Source: Bacteroidia bacterium
GTDB lineage: Bacteria > Bacteroidota > Bacteroidia > Cytophagales > Cyclobacteriaceae
DNA: 14,059 nucleotides
Direction of reading: 5' to 3'
Assembly (NCBI GenBank): GCA_016650355.1
Contig: JAENVX010000432.1
Span: 1 to 14,059 of the forward strand
Under the pieces are notes generated by a model, which was not told the origin of the DNA, did not search any database, and worked only from the letters and a program-made list of their open reading frames with translations. Below, one piece after another: positions 1 to 8,131 of this stretch; positions within the stretch are counted from its first letter, which is position 1; every line of letters starts with the position of its first letter. The position numbers and the translations under genes are program-made.

Positions 1-618
1 ACACACACCCGCTTCTTTTTCGTCTTCACTCAAGACCGCAAGGCTTGAAGAAAGAGGTTCAAGAATTAAATCTTCAATTTCTAAACCAGCCCTTCGAACA
101 CACTTATTAATATTATTGATCGCACTGGTTTGTGCAGTAATAATATGGAAGTCGGCCTCAAGTTTTACGCCACTCATTCCAACAGGATCTTTAATCTCTT
201 CTTCGTAATCAACCGTATAATCCTGCGGCATTACATGAATAATCTCACTGCCAGGAGGAATGACAATGCGATACATGTCTTCAGTCAATCGGTTAACATC
301 TTCAATACTCACCTCATCATCCTTTGAACTCCGGGTGATGCTGCCATGATGCACTGAACTACGAATATGTTGACCCGCGATACCAACATTGACAACGCCA
401 ATATCGATACCTGCCATATCACTTGCCTCTTTTATGGCCTTTTCTATCGCGAAGACAGTCTTATCGATATTCGTCACAATACCTTTTATCACGCCTTCCG
501 ATTCGGCTTTGCCCATGCCCAAGACTTCGAGTTTACCATACTCATTTTTACGGCCAACAATTGCGCAAATCTTTGTTGTGCCAATGTCAAGACCTACTAC
601 TATTTTTTCGCTTTCCAT
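1..618 (-). CDS. ftsA: Cell division protein FtsA, N-terminal part (3' end outside window)
   Basis: FtsA is the actin-like ATPase that tethers FtsZ filaments to the inner membrane and recruits later divisome proteins. Reading the minus strand from the ATG at 618 gives 206 uninterrupted codons to the window edge, beginning MESEKIVVGLDIGTTKICAI. The DIGTTK segment (residues 11-16) is the phosphate-1 loop of the actin/Hsp70 fold. It is followed by GVIKGIVTNIDK and later by the FtsA-type stretch around VMPQDYTVD and the GMSGVKLEADFHIIT segment of subdomain 1C. The usual family length is about 400-450 residues, so roughly half is missing because of the window boundary, not because of a mutation. 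It lies 104 nt downstream of ftsQ, the largest gap in the cluster. That gap holds a weak TAnnTTTG-like element (TAGTCTTG, 668-661), so a separate promoter is possible but unproven. No Shine-Dalgarno sequence is visible. Identification is secure. Confidence 0.95.
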   Translation of the reverse strand, partial: MESEKIVVGLDIGTTKICAIVGRKNEYGKLEVLGMGKAESEGVIKGIVTNIDKTVFAIEKAIKEASDMAGIDIGVVNVGIAGQHIRSSVHHGSITRSSKDDEVSIEDVNRLTEDMYRIVIPPGSEIIHVMPQDYTVDYEEEIKDPVGMSGVKLEADFHIITAQTSAINNINKCVRRAGLEIEDLILEPLSSSLAVLSEDEKEAGVC

Positions 619-722
619 AATGTCTATGTTTTATTAAGTGGTTGTTATTAGTTTTTTTCTCAAGACTATGAGTTGCTGTTTATAATTGTTTTATATCCTC
701 TACTTCTTCTCATATCTGATTA

Positions 723-1487
723 CTACTCCGCAATCACCTGTCCTTCATACTCCAAATTCACTCGCTCATATTTTGTCCAACCACGCTGAGGAAGTATCTC
801 TTTATAGAAGATCATCAGCTTCCTGAATTTCTCATCTATATTTTCAGGCGTGCCAAACTCCACTCTTTGTCCCGTAATTTGAGGATAGATGAAAATTTTA
901 CCTGCGCTGTTAATATCAAGTTGAGCTACCTGGGCTTTCCAAAACTTATCCTCATTTATAAATTCAATCATTTCTAATAATTGGGTGCCCTCTTCAGTAT
1001 TATTCAAATCTTCACTTTCAAGAAGTTTCTTTGTAAACGCCCCACTGATCAGTGCAACACGCGATGTAAACTTCTCTGAAACAGGCATAATTAAACCCTC
1101 CTCTGAGATGTATGCATCAGGTGCGTCAGATTGAACAATTCTTGCGATTGGACGTCTCAACTTTACTTCCACTACCAAGTTTCCTTTCAAGTCGCCATAC
1201 AAATCTGCTCTCAATATATGTTTGTCGTTTTTCAACTTTGACTCAATGTCTCTTAGATTAATTCGATCAATACTAACTCCTTTAATACTTTGACCGCTTC
1301 CTTCCACAAGCTTTAACACATCAACCTCGTCCATGAAATGATTCTCGTATAGATTATCAATCTCCACCACAACATTTTTGCAGATAATCCCTCCTTGTTT
1401 TTTTTCACTGAACGCAATCAAAAAAGTAATACCTACCAGCGCAACAATCACCTTTATCTCCCTCCGTATGTTTAACTTCCATTTCAT
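723..1487 (-). CDS. ftsQ: Cell division protein FtsQ/DivIB-like
   Basis: This is a bitopic divisome scaffold protein that links FtsL-type partners to FtsA/FtsW/FtsI at the septum. The 254-residue product has a short basic cytoplasmic tail (MKWKLNIRRE), one membrane span at about residues 11-26, and an extracytoplasmic POTRA-like region at about 38-115 (VVVEIDNLYENHF... to LVVEVKLRRPIARIV). A beta-rich FtsQ-type C-terminal domain with ITGQRVEFGT follows. The ATG overlaps the murC stop in an ATGA, which fixes the start and implies translational coupling. Sequence conservation in this family is low, so the call rests on topology, the POTRA pattern, and the invariant position between murC and ftsA. 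The length is normal for Bacteroidota FtsQ. The gene ends with TAG. Confidence 0.88.
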   Translation of the reverse strand: MKWKLNIRREIKVIVALVGITFLIAFSEKKQGGIICKNVVVEIDNLYENHFMDEVDVLKLVEGSGQSIKGVSIDRINLRDIESKLKNDKHILRADLYGDLKGNLVVEVKLRRPIARIVQSDAPDAYISEEGLIMPVSEKFTSRVALISGAFTKKLLESEDLNNTEEGTQLLEMIEFINEDKFWKAQVAQLDINSAGKIFIYPQITGQRVEFGTPENIDEKFRKLMIFYKEILPQRGWTKYERVNLEYEGQVIAE

Positions 1488-2863
1488 TGTACTCTATTCA
1501 TTAATTCCTTAATCGGCTTTACGAATGTGTCAATATCTCCCGCTCCAACAGTAGCCAATACTTCTAACTCAAGGTCTTCCAATTTTTGTATCACATCCTT
1601 TTTGTTGCATCTGATCTTTACTGAACTTGTAATGTCCTTAAAGAGCATATCTGAAGTGACGCCTTCTATTGGCTCCTCGCGTGCCGGGTAAATGTCCATC
1701 AGTAAAACCTCATCGGCAATGCTAAGACTCTTCGAAAATCCTTTGGCAAAATCGCGGGTGCGTGTGAACAGATGAGGCTGAAAGATCACAGTGATCTTCT
1801 TGCCTTTGTACATTGCCTTTAGCGATGTCAAGAATGCTTCGATCTCGGTTGGATGATGTGCATAGTCATCTATGTACACAAAATCATCTCGCTTAATGAT
1901 GAACTCGAATCTACGTTTCACACCCATAAACGATGCCAATGCTTTCCTAATTGTGGGTTCATTTACACCTAGCTTCATTGAGACAAGCGTAGCGGCAATA
2001 GCATTTTCCATGTTATGAAAACCAGGGACACCGAGCTGTATCTTCTCAACCTTCATTCCAAAACCCAGAAGATCGAATTCAAAAAATCCGCCTTTGGCGG
2101 TAATATTGCCGGCAAAAAATTGTCCCTGGCTCATGCCATAGGTTTCTTTAGTTATGTCCGCCCCATTCGCTAATGAGGCAATGGACTCATGTATTATTAA
2201 ATTACCTTTATTGTTAATCTGTTTTATAAAATCCCTAAAAGAGGTAAGCATGCTTGCGTGATCACCATATATATCTAGATGATCTGCATCGGCAGATGTC
2301 ACCACAGCTATCTCAGGAAATAAACGCAAGAACGAACGATCAAACTCATCAGCCTCAACCACGACAATGGTTTTGGCATTTACTTCTCCATGCATCACAA
2401 GGTTTGATGCATAGTTGGTAGTGATGCCTCCGAGAAATGCAACCATATCAATTCCTGCACATTTGAGTATGTGCGCAATCAGCGATGATGTTGTGGTCTT
2501 TCCGTGCGTACCAGCTACTGCCACAGTTTTGTAGTTCTTTGTTAAAAGACCTAAAACTTCTGATCGCTTTAAGATCGTAAACTCTTGATCTTTCAAGTAT
2601 GCATGCTCAACATGGGTCTTAGGAATAGCAGGGGTATACACCACCAGTGTTCTTTCTTTAGTTATATATCCCGGAATAAATTCGACTCTATCCTCAAAAT
2701 GAATTTCCATTCCTTCCTCAATCAGCTCATGAGTGAGTGGTGTTGTGGTACGATCGTAACCAGCAACACGCAAGCCTTTGTGTTTAAACCAACGAGCGAT
2801 GGCGCTCATGCCAATGCCGCCAATGCCTAAAAAATAAACGCTATCGTATTGCTCTAACTTCAA
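1484..2863 (-). CDS. murC: UDP-N-acetylmuramate--L-alanine ligase MurC
   Basis: MurC is the cytoplasmic ATP-dependent ligase that adds the first amino acid, L-alanine, to UDP-MurNAc. In the 459-residue product the N-terminal UDP-binding Rossmann motif FLGIGGIGMSA lies at residues 11-21. The Mur ligase P-loop GTHGKTT lies at 118-124, where the His is typical of MurC as against Asn in MurD/E. The VVEADEFDRSF and TSADADHLDIYGD segments follow, then the DDYAHHPTEI motif of the central and C-terminal domains. The start is a TTG at 2863 whose last bases overlap the murG stop (TTGA). There is no ATG that would retain the Rossmann motif. Length and domain order are normal. MurC is probably translated by coupling from murG, as no Shine-Dalgarno sequence is apparent. 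Confidence 0.96.
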   Translation of the reverse strand: MKLEQYDSVYFLGIGGIGMSAIARWFKHKGLRVAGYDRTTTPLTHELIEEGMEIHFEDRVEFIPGYITKERTLVVYTPAIPKTHVEHAYLKDQEFTILKRSEVLGLLTKNYKTVAVAGTHGKTTTSSLIAHILKCAGIDMVAFLGGITTNYASNLVMHGEVNAKTIVVVEADEFDRSFLRLFPEIAVVTSADADHLDIYGDHASMLTSFRDFIKQINNKGNLIIHESIASLANGADITKETYGMSQGQFFAGNITAKGGFFEFDLLGFGMKVEKIQLGVPGFHNMENAIAATLVSMKLGVNEPTIRKALASFMGVKRRFEFIIKRDDFVYIDDYAHHPTEIEAFLTSLKAMYKGKKITVIFQPHLFTRTRDFAKGFSKSLSIADEVLLMDIYPAREEPIEGVTSDMLFKDITSSVKIRCNKKDVIQKLEDLELEVLATVGAGDIDTFVKPIKELMNRVQ

Positions 2864-3978
2864 TTTTGTATTCCAATAATTTTTTCAATCTCAGTAACAA
2901 TATCCTTTGCCGCATGTGGCTTGGCCAAACGACTCATATTTTCTTTCAGCTTATTACATCGATGCTCATCAAACAAAAGTTTTAATGATTCATTTACAAG
3001 CGAATCCTTTGCCTCTGAATCCTTTATCATGACTGCAGCATCCTCATTCACAAGAGCCATCGCATTTTTCGTTTGGTGATCTTCCGCCACGTTTGGTGAA
3101 GGAACGAGGATGCAGGGCCGCCTTGCCACGCACAATTCGGAAATGGCTAATGCCCCAGCTCTGGATACGACTACATCTGAAGCAGCATACGCCAAATCCA
3201 TCTGCTTAAGAAAATCAAGAATTCTTATTTTTCTCAAATCCTTGTCTTGAACCTGAGCTTTTACACTTTCGTAATACATTTTTCCTGTTTGCCAGATAAC
3301 CTGCACCCTGGCGTCTATCAACATATCAATTCCACCTAGGACACTTTCATTAATTGTTCTGGCACCAAGACTGCCACCAAGAATTAAAAGTGTTCTGTCT
3401 TTTTCACTAAATCCAAAATGATTGAGTCCTTTGTCTTTCTTAGAATCAAGGTTTAGAATATCCTTCCTTACAGGATTACCTGTAAGCAATACCTTTTCCT
3501 TTGGAAAATAATTTTCCATTCCAGCGTAAGCGACACATATCTTTTGGACCTTATTGCCTAACTGTTTGTTCGTTAGTCCTGCATAAGAGTTTTGCTCTTG
3601 AATAAGTGAAGGTATCTTGCGCCTTGTTGACGCCAACATAATTGGCCCACTGGCATATCCTCCAGTTCCAATTACGGCATCGGGCTTAAATCTTCTAACA
3701 ATGCTTGCAGCTTTGATATAGCTAGAAATCAACTTAAAGGGCAGTAACAAGTTTGATAGTGTCATTTTTCGCTGAAGACCACTTATCCATAATCCTATTA
3801 TTTTATATCCTGCCTCAGGAACGCGTGTCATTTCCATTTTGCCATGAGCTCCCACAAAAAGTATTTCAGCATCAGGATGTCTATCTCTGAATTCATTGGC
3901 AATGGCGAGCGCAGGAAAAATATGTCCTCCTGTTCCTCCCCCGCTGATGATAAGTCGATATGGTTGCTTTATTCCCAA
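2860..3978 (-). CDS. murG: UDP-GlcNAc--undecaprenyl-PP-MurNAc-pentapeptide GlcNAc transferase MurG
   Basis: MurG is a peripheral GT28-family glycosyltransferase on the inner face of the membrane. It converts lipid I to lipid II using UDP-GlcNAc. The 372-residue product shows the N-terminal GGGTGGHI loop (residues 13-20), the second glycine-rich motif GGSLGA (201-206), the SRAGALAISEL segment (272-282) that contacts the donor nucleotide, and the PSPNVAEDHQTKNA motif (293-306). The start must be the TTG at 3978, because the only in-frame codon between it and the upstream ftsW stop is GAC. ftsW and murG therefore share a reading frame, separated by TAA-GAC. No Shine-Dalgarno sequence is visible, and reinitiation after ftsW is a reasonable inference. 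The 3' end overlaps murC by four bases. Confidence 0.96.
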   Translation of the reverse strand: MGIKQPYRLIISGGGTGGHIFPALAIANEFRDRHPDAEILFVGAHGKMEMTRVPEAGYKIIGLWISGLQRKMTLSNLLLPFKLISSYIKAASIVRRFKPDAVIGTGGYASGPIMLASTRRKIPSLIQEQNSYAGLTNKQLGNKVQKICVAYAGMENYFPKEKVLLTGNPVRKDILNLDSKKDKGLNHFGFSEKDRTLLILGGSLGARTINESVLGGIDMLIDARVQVIWQTGKMYYESVKAQVQDKDLRKIRILDFLKQMDLAYAASDVVVSRAGALAISELCVARRPCILVPSPNVAEDHQTKNAMALVNEDAAVMIKDSEAKDSLVNESLKLLFDEHRCNKLKENMSRLAKPHAAKDIVTEIEKIIGIQN

Positions 3979-3981
3979 GTC

Positions 3982-5163
3982 TTATGCTGCTTTAGCTTCA
4001 AGATTCCGACTACCCTTTGCTTCCTCACTTTCTCCTTGCTGTCCCCAATTTTCCTCCTGCTCTCCACGGCTTACACTTAAAATAATTCCCACGGATATAC
4101 CAGTAAATACCATTGCTGTGCCACCCATACTTATTAATGGAAGTGGCTGTCCTGTAATTGGTCCAAGCCCTACAACAACTCCCATGTTTACCATTGCCTG
4201 ACAGACCAAGTCGAAACTCAGTCCTGCTGATAGCAATCCTCCGAATGCACGTTCACTATTATACGCTGCTTTCATGCCTCGATGAAGAAGAACCAGGTAC
4301 AGAATTAGAACTACCACACCCCCTATCATTCCGTACTCTTCTATGACAATCGCGTAGATAAAATCTGAATACGGATGTGGGAGAATATTGCGTTGATCAC
4401 TATTACCAGGGCCTTTGCCAAAAATTCCCCCTGTAGCTATTGCAATCCTTCCATGTTTAGCTTGAAAAGGAAGTTCGGTTCCATTAACAAAACTCAGTAT
4501 CCTATTTTTTGCCGTCTCCCCTCGTACACCAAATTTAATTGCAACGGCTCCTGCAAGCAGTCCAACCAGAACAAGCATTGCTAGGTATTTTACGGGCACA
4601 CGACCTATAAACATCACTAACATGCAAGTGGCAAAGAGTAGCATCGCTGTAGATAAATTTGTTAATGCTATTAATCCGCAAATCACACCACACCATATCA
4701 GTATCGGAATCAAAGACTCTTTAATATCTTCTATGCTCTGCTGCTTCTTGGAGAGCATACTCGCCAGGTTAATAATCAACGCTAAGCTTGCAAAGTCTGA
4801 AGGTTGAAAAGATGTATTGAAAAAGGGAACCGTGATCCAACGGGCAGCATCATTAATGCTTGTACCATTTGTGAATGTATAAATCAACAATGGTACACTC
4901 ACCCAAAGAGCGAGTCTGGAAATCTTAGAATAATATCGGTAATCAATTTTATGAGCGAACCACATCGCAGTAAGTCCAAGCAGCACCATCATCGTGTGCT
5001 TTAATAAATATGATTCGGTACTGCTGCTACGCTTGTACGCCAACGTTCCAATGGAGCTATATACGACCAAAATACTTATCAAGGACAAGGCAAAGACAAC
5101 CGCCCATATGACACGGTCGCCCTGTAAGTTTTTGTCAGCCCATATTTTAAATTTTGTTGTCAT
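3982..5163 (-). CDS. ftsW: Septal peptidoglycan polymerase FtsW (SEDS family)
   Basis: FtsW is a polytopic SEDS glycosyltransferase that polymerises lipid II at the septum together with the class B PBP FtsI. The 393-residue product has about ten hydrophobic segments, the first at roughly 18-38. It carries the family signature regions PSDFASLAL (121-129), GKGPGNSDQRNILPHPYSDF (249-268) followed by IYAIVIEEYGMIGG, and GPITGQPLPLISMGGT (334-349). Asp267 in the HPYSD stretch corresponds to the conserved aspartate proposed as catalytic in SEDS proteins, aligned by eye. The C-terminal tail (about 366-393) is hydrophilic, Glu-rich and cytoplasmic. The position between murD and murG and the pairing with ftsI support FtsW over RodA. 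The ATG overlaps the murD stop (ATGA). Confidence 0.94.
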   Translation of the reverse strand: MTTKFKIWADKNLQGDRVIWAVVFALSLISILVVYSSIGTLAYKRSSSTESYLLKHTMMVLLGLTAMWFAHKIDYRYYSKISRLALWVSVPLLIYTFTNGTSINDAARWITVPFFNTSFQPSDFASLALIINLASMLSKKQQSIEDIKESLIPILIWCGVICGLIALTNLSTAMLLFATCMLVMFIGRVPVKYLAMLVLVGLLAGAVAIKFGVRGETAKNRILSFVNGTELPFQAKHGRIAIATGGIFGKGPGNSDQRNILPHPYSDFIYAIVIEEYGMIGGVVVLILYLVLLHRGMKAAYNSERAFGGLLSAGLSFDLVCQAMVNMGVVVGLGPITGQPLPLISMGGTAMVFTGISVGIILSVSRGEQEENWGQQGESEEAKGSRNLEAKAA

Positions 5164-6524
5164 CTGGTTGCCTTTTCTGTTTCTCTCTTCAATTCCAAAA
5201 CCGCTTCCCTAAACTGATCACCTCGGTCTTCATAGTTTTTAAAAAGATCGAAGCTTGCGCAGGCTGGAGACAATAGTACTACGTCACCAGATTTTGAAAC
5301 TTTTAAAGCTAGCTGTGCTAACTCCGTAATACTTTGTGTTTCATAAATTTCAGGCACAACTCCCCTGAAGGCATTTCTTAATTTTTCGTTATCCTTACCA
5401 AGGCAAATTAGCACCCGCACTTTTTCCCTAACCTGTGCTTCTATAAGTGTATAGTCATTTCCTTTATCAACACCGCCTGCAATCCATATCAGAGGGCCAG
5501 AATAACTTCCCAATCCATAAACAACAGAATCTATATTGGTTGCCTTCGAATCATTTACAAACTCGACTGCATTAATCATTGCGACCGACTCCAGGCGGTG
5601 AGGTGCATTCTTAAATGTCTTTAGTCCTTCCCGAATAGTTGCAACAGAGACACCTGCTATATACACCGCGGATACCGCTGACATAGTGTTTATAATATTA
5701 TGGGGGCCTTTCAACGTGGTATCCGATTGAGTTATCTCAAACGATTCAGTTCCAAGAGAAAAGCTCATAGCCTTTCCTGTGAAGTGAACAGGAGCCGTAC
5801 TATTACTATTTAGTGACACCTGGAATACTCTCGGTGCTATTACTTTCTTCTTAAGTTCCTCGGCTATAATTGTATCATCTACAAAGCATATTAAATCATT
5901 GTTCGACTTCATATTATGGATTAGGCGAAACTTAGAGTTGATATAGTTCTGCATTTGGTAGTCATACCTATCCAAATGATCTGGAGTAATATTAAGTAAT
6001 ACACCCACATTAGGTCTAAAAGTATTCGTACCATCCAATTGAAAACTGCTGATCTCAATTACGTACCAATCATGGTTACCATTGGCTACTTTGCGAGCAA
6101 GACTTTCACCAACATTTCCAGCTAACGTAACACTAAATCCTGCTGACTTCATTAAGTGATACGTCAATAAGGTTGTTGTTGTCTTTCCGTTTGTTCCTGT
6201 AATCGCTATTATTTTCCCATTTAAGAATCGGAAGGCAAATTCAATCTCATCGATCACAGGAATATTCTTTGCCCTTACCTTCTTGATGATTTCAGCTTTA
6301 TCTGGGATGCCTGGGCTCTTAATTACCAATGAAGCATTCAGTATTTTTTCCTCTGAATGTTTCCCTTCTTCATAAGGGATGTCCTGAGATATTAACTCTG
6401 CCTTGTATTTATCCTTTATGCTGGATTGATCTGAAACAAAAACATCGTATCCCTTGGCTTTCGCCAGGATTGCTGCCCCTGTGCCGCTTTCACCTGCTCC
6501 CAAAATGGCAATCCGTTCGTTCAT
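5160..6524 (-). CDS. murD: UDP-N-acetylmuramoyl-L-alanine--D-glutamate ligase MurD
   Basis: MurD is the cytoplasmic ATP-dependent ligase that adds D-glutamate to UDP-MurNAc-L-Ala. I place the start at the ATG at 6524 (454 residues, MNERIAILGAGESGTGAA). It overlaps the mraY stop in an ATGA, exactly like the neighbouring junctions, and it puts the Rossmann motif at the N terminus as in homologues. A longer reading frame reaches 6578 but would add 18 residues from inside mraY and is unlikely. Visible motifs are the nucleotide-binding ILGAGESGTG (7-16), the SPGIP turn (70-74), the P-loop GTNGKTT (110-116), EISSFQLD and NITPDHLDRY of the central domain, and NDSKATN plus the LLSPACASFDLF segment of the C-terminal domain, the last two diagnostic of MurD. 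Confidence 0.96.
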   Translation of the reverse strand: MNERIAILGAGESGTGAAILAKAKGYDVFVSDQSSIKDKYKAELISQDIPYEEGKHSEEKILNASLVIKSPGIPDKAEIIKKVRAKNIPVIDEIEFAFRFLNGKIIAITGTNGKTTTTLLTYHLMKSAGFSVTLAGNVGESLARKVANGNHDWYVIEISSFQLDGTNTFRPNVGVLLNITPDHLDRYDYQMQNYINSKFRLIHNMKSNNDLICFVDDTIIAEELKKKVIAPRVFQVSLNSNSTAPVHFTGKAMSFSLGTESFEITQSDTTLKGPHNIINTMSAVSAVYIAGVSVATIREGLKTFKNAPHRLESVAMINAVEFVNDSKATNIDSVVYGLGSYSGPLIWIAGGVDKGNDYTLIEAQVREKVRVLICLGKDNEKLRNAFRGVVPEIYETQSITELAQLALKVSKSGDVVLLSPACASFDLFKNYEDRGDQFREAVLELKRETEKATR

Positions 6525-7741
6525 CTTAATTTTAATATGGCTAGCGTTACGATGGCCAATAATATACCTACTATCCAAAAGCGTGTTACAATCGTAGCTT
6601 CGTGAATATTTTTCTTTTGATAATGATGATGCAGAGGAGACATCAGAAATATTCTCCTTCCCTCTCCATATTTGCTTTTCGTGTATTTGAAATACGATAC
6701 CTGCATGATCACAGAAATATTCTCAATTAAGAATACCCCACAAAGAATTGGGATCATTAATTCCTTTCGCACTGCGAATGCCAGTACTGCAATTATTCCA
6801 CCAAGCGCAAGGCTTCCCGTATCGCCCATAAAAACTTGAGCCGGATAGGCATTGTACCACAGAAAGCCAAGGCAAGCACCAACAAAAGCTGTACAAAAAA
6901 TTACCAACTCTCCCAGGTTTGGGATGTACATAATATTGAGATAACTGCTAAAGTCAACACGACCCGAGAGGTAAGCAAGGATCGCAAGCGTTAGGCCTAT
7001 AATGGCTGATGTTCCAGCTGCAAGCCCGTCAATACCATCGGTTATATTTGCACCATTGGAAACAGCAACAACAATTAGAATTACAACGAGAGTATAAATT
7101 ATCCAAGTGTAATTTATATCCAGCCATGGTGTCAGGCTATGATAGTCAAACTCATTCTTCTTCAAAAAAGGAACGGTAGTCTTTGTTGACTTTACATCAA
7201 GTTCAGATTTTAGATCAACCCCACTCGCGGTTACCTCTGTAGATGTTATTGCTGAAGACCTTTCGCGCACAACTACATTTTCATTGAAGTAAAGGGTGAG
7301 GCCTACAATTAACCCAATCGTTATCTGTCCAACGATTTTAAAACGGCCGGCTAAGCCCTCCTTATTTTTTCTGAACACTTTTATATAGTCATCGAGAAAA
7401 CCGATTAGGCCTAACCAGACTGTCGTGGCTATCAAGAGTATCACATATACATTATCAAGTTTGGCCATCAATAAAGTGGGGATCAAAATTGCTGCGATGA
7501 TAATGATGCCTCCCATTGTTGGGGTTCCCTTCTTTTGAAGTTGACCTTCAAGGCCTAAATCACGAATATCTTCTCCCACTTGTTTCTTACGCAAGATGTT
7601 TATCAAACTCTTCCCGAAGAAGACAGTAATCAATAGAGACAACACAGCAGCTACGCCAGCACGAAATGATATATACTGGAACAACCCAGCTCCAGGTAGG
7701 TCAAAGTTTCTCTCGATATAGTCGAATAAATAATATAACAT
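6521..7741 (-). CDS. mraY: Phospho-N-acetylmuramoyl-pentapeptide transferase MraY
   Basis: MraY is an integral membrane enzyme that transfers phospho-MurNAc-pentapeptide to undecaprenyl phosphate, forming lipid I. The ATG at 7741 (406 residues, MLYYLFDYIE) matches the usual MraY N terminus. A TTG three codons upstream at 7750 is a weaker alternative and would begin inside the repeat that flanks the preceding gene. Signatures are KKGTPTMGG (70-78), GFLDDYIKV (114-122) with the Asp pair, NGANITDGIDGLAAG (229-243), FMGDTGS (304-310) and the HHHYQ motif (371-375) near the active site. It is longer than proteobacterial MraY (about 360) because of a hydrophilic stretch at about 155-208 between membrane segments, a trait I associate with the Bacteroidota. 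It follows the four-helix-bundle gene after 21 nt and overlaps murD. Confidence 0.96.
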   Translation of the reverse strand: MLYYLFDYIERNFDLPGAGLFQYISFRAGVAAVLSLLITVFFGKSLINILRKKQVGEDIRDLGLEGQLQKKGTPTMGGIIIIAAILIPTLLMAKLDNVYVILLIATTVWLGLIGFLDDYIKVFRKNKEGLAGRFKIVGQITIGLIVGLTLYFNENVVVRERSSAITSTEVTASGVDLKSELDVKSTKTTVPFLKKNEFDYHSLTPWLDINYTWIIYTLVVILIVVAVSNGANITDGIDGLAAGTSAIIGLTLAILAYLSGRVDFSSYLNIMYIPNLGELVIFCTAFVGACLGFLWYNAYPAQVFMGDTGSLALGGIIAVLAFAVRKELMIPILCGVFLIENISVIMQVSYFKYTKSKYGEGRRIFLMSPLHHHYQKKNIHEATIVTRFWIVGILLAIVTLAILKLR

Positions 7742-7746
7742 AATGA

Positions 7747-7772
7747 TCAATTAGCCAATCATTCAATTAGCC
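7747..7772. repeat. Tandem 10-bp repeat between the four-helix-bundle gene and mraY
   Basis: The 10-mer tcaattagcc occurs at 7747-7756 and again at 7763-7772, a 16-bp period with a 6-bp spacer (aatcat). The second copy contains the stop codon of the four-helix-bundle gene, and the first copy ends six bases before the mraY ATG. On the coding strand the repeat reads GGCTAATTGA. The arrangement marks this gene boundary as unlike the overlapping junctions elsewhere in the cluster. Confidence 0.8.
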
Positions 7773-8131
7773 GATTTCTGTGTTTTTACTTTAGATGTTG
7801 ATATGATTTTATTCAAAACTTTCAAAATGCTTTCGATCTCATTCAACAGTTTTCCTGGTTTGGGATAACTTTTTGCAAAATCACACAATTCCAACCAGTA
7901 TTCTGACTCCTCGGCCTCCTTCAAAGCAATTTTTATCTTGTGAATAAAATCAGCTTTGCTCTCCGCACCATGAGCCTCTTTAACATTTGCTCCAATTGAA
8001 CAGCCCGAGCGGAGAATTTGATCGGCAAATGAAAAACGCTTTTCATCACGCAATCCTTCGGAGAACTCCATAATCTCAAGTGAATACTGAAAAGTCATCT
8101 TCACAATCGGGTTATCATTATAGTTCCTCAT
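7763..8131 (-). CDS. Four-helix-bundle protein, S23/IVP family
   Basis: This is a 122-residue protein of the four-helix-bundle family named for the 23S rRNA intervening-sequence protein (Pfam family S23/IVP). Its molecular role is not established. The hallmark region is QILRSGCSIGANVKEAHGAE (residues 38-57), followed by KADFIHKIKIALKEAEESEYWLEL. Predicted helices lie at about 10-26, 33-53, 58-85 and 92-112, with a basic tail at 113-122. There is no signal peptide or membrane segment. The gene is co-oriented with the operon and sits between murE and mraY, where many bacteria have murF. It has 29-nt and 21-nt gaps that contain AATTAGC-type repeats overlapping its own start and stop regions. Its neighbours, by contrast, mostly overlap. 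This suggests acquisition as an insert, with transcription from the dcw promoter. The ATG at 8131 is the natural start. Family assignment is strong, but function is unknown. Confidence 0.88.
   Translation of the reverse strand: MRNYNDNPIVKMTFQYSLEIMEFSEGLRDEKRFSFADQILRSGCSIGANVKEAHGAESKADFIHKIKIALKEAEESEYWLELCDFAKSYPKPGKLLNEIESILKVLNKIISTSKVKTQKSAN

Noticed and set aside
6525..6578. Longer murD start giving 18 extra N-terminal residues
   Set aside because: The extension lies within mraY coding sequence, and the ATGA overlap plus the Rossmann motif position support the ATG at 6524.
7742..7750. TTG start for mraY three codons upstream of the ATG
   Set aside because: The MLYYLF start matches the family N terminus, and the TTG lies in the flanking repeat.
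7763..8131. rRNA intervening sequence inferred from the S23/IVP family name
   Set aside because: There is no rRNA sequence around it; the gene sits between murE and mraY, so the name reflects family history only.
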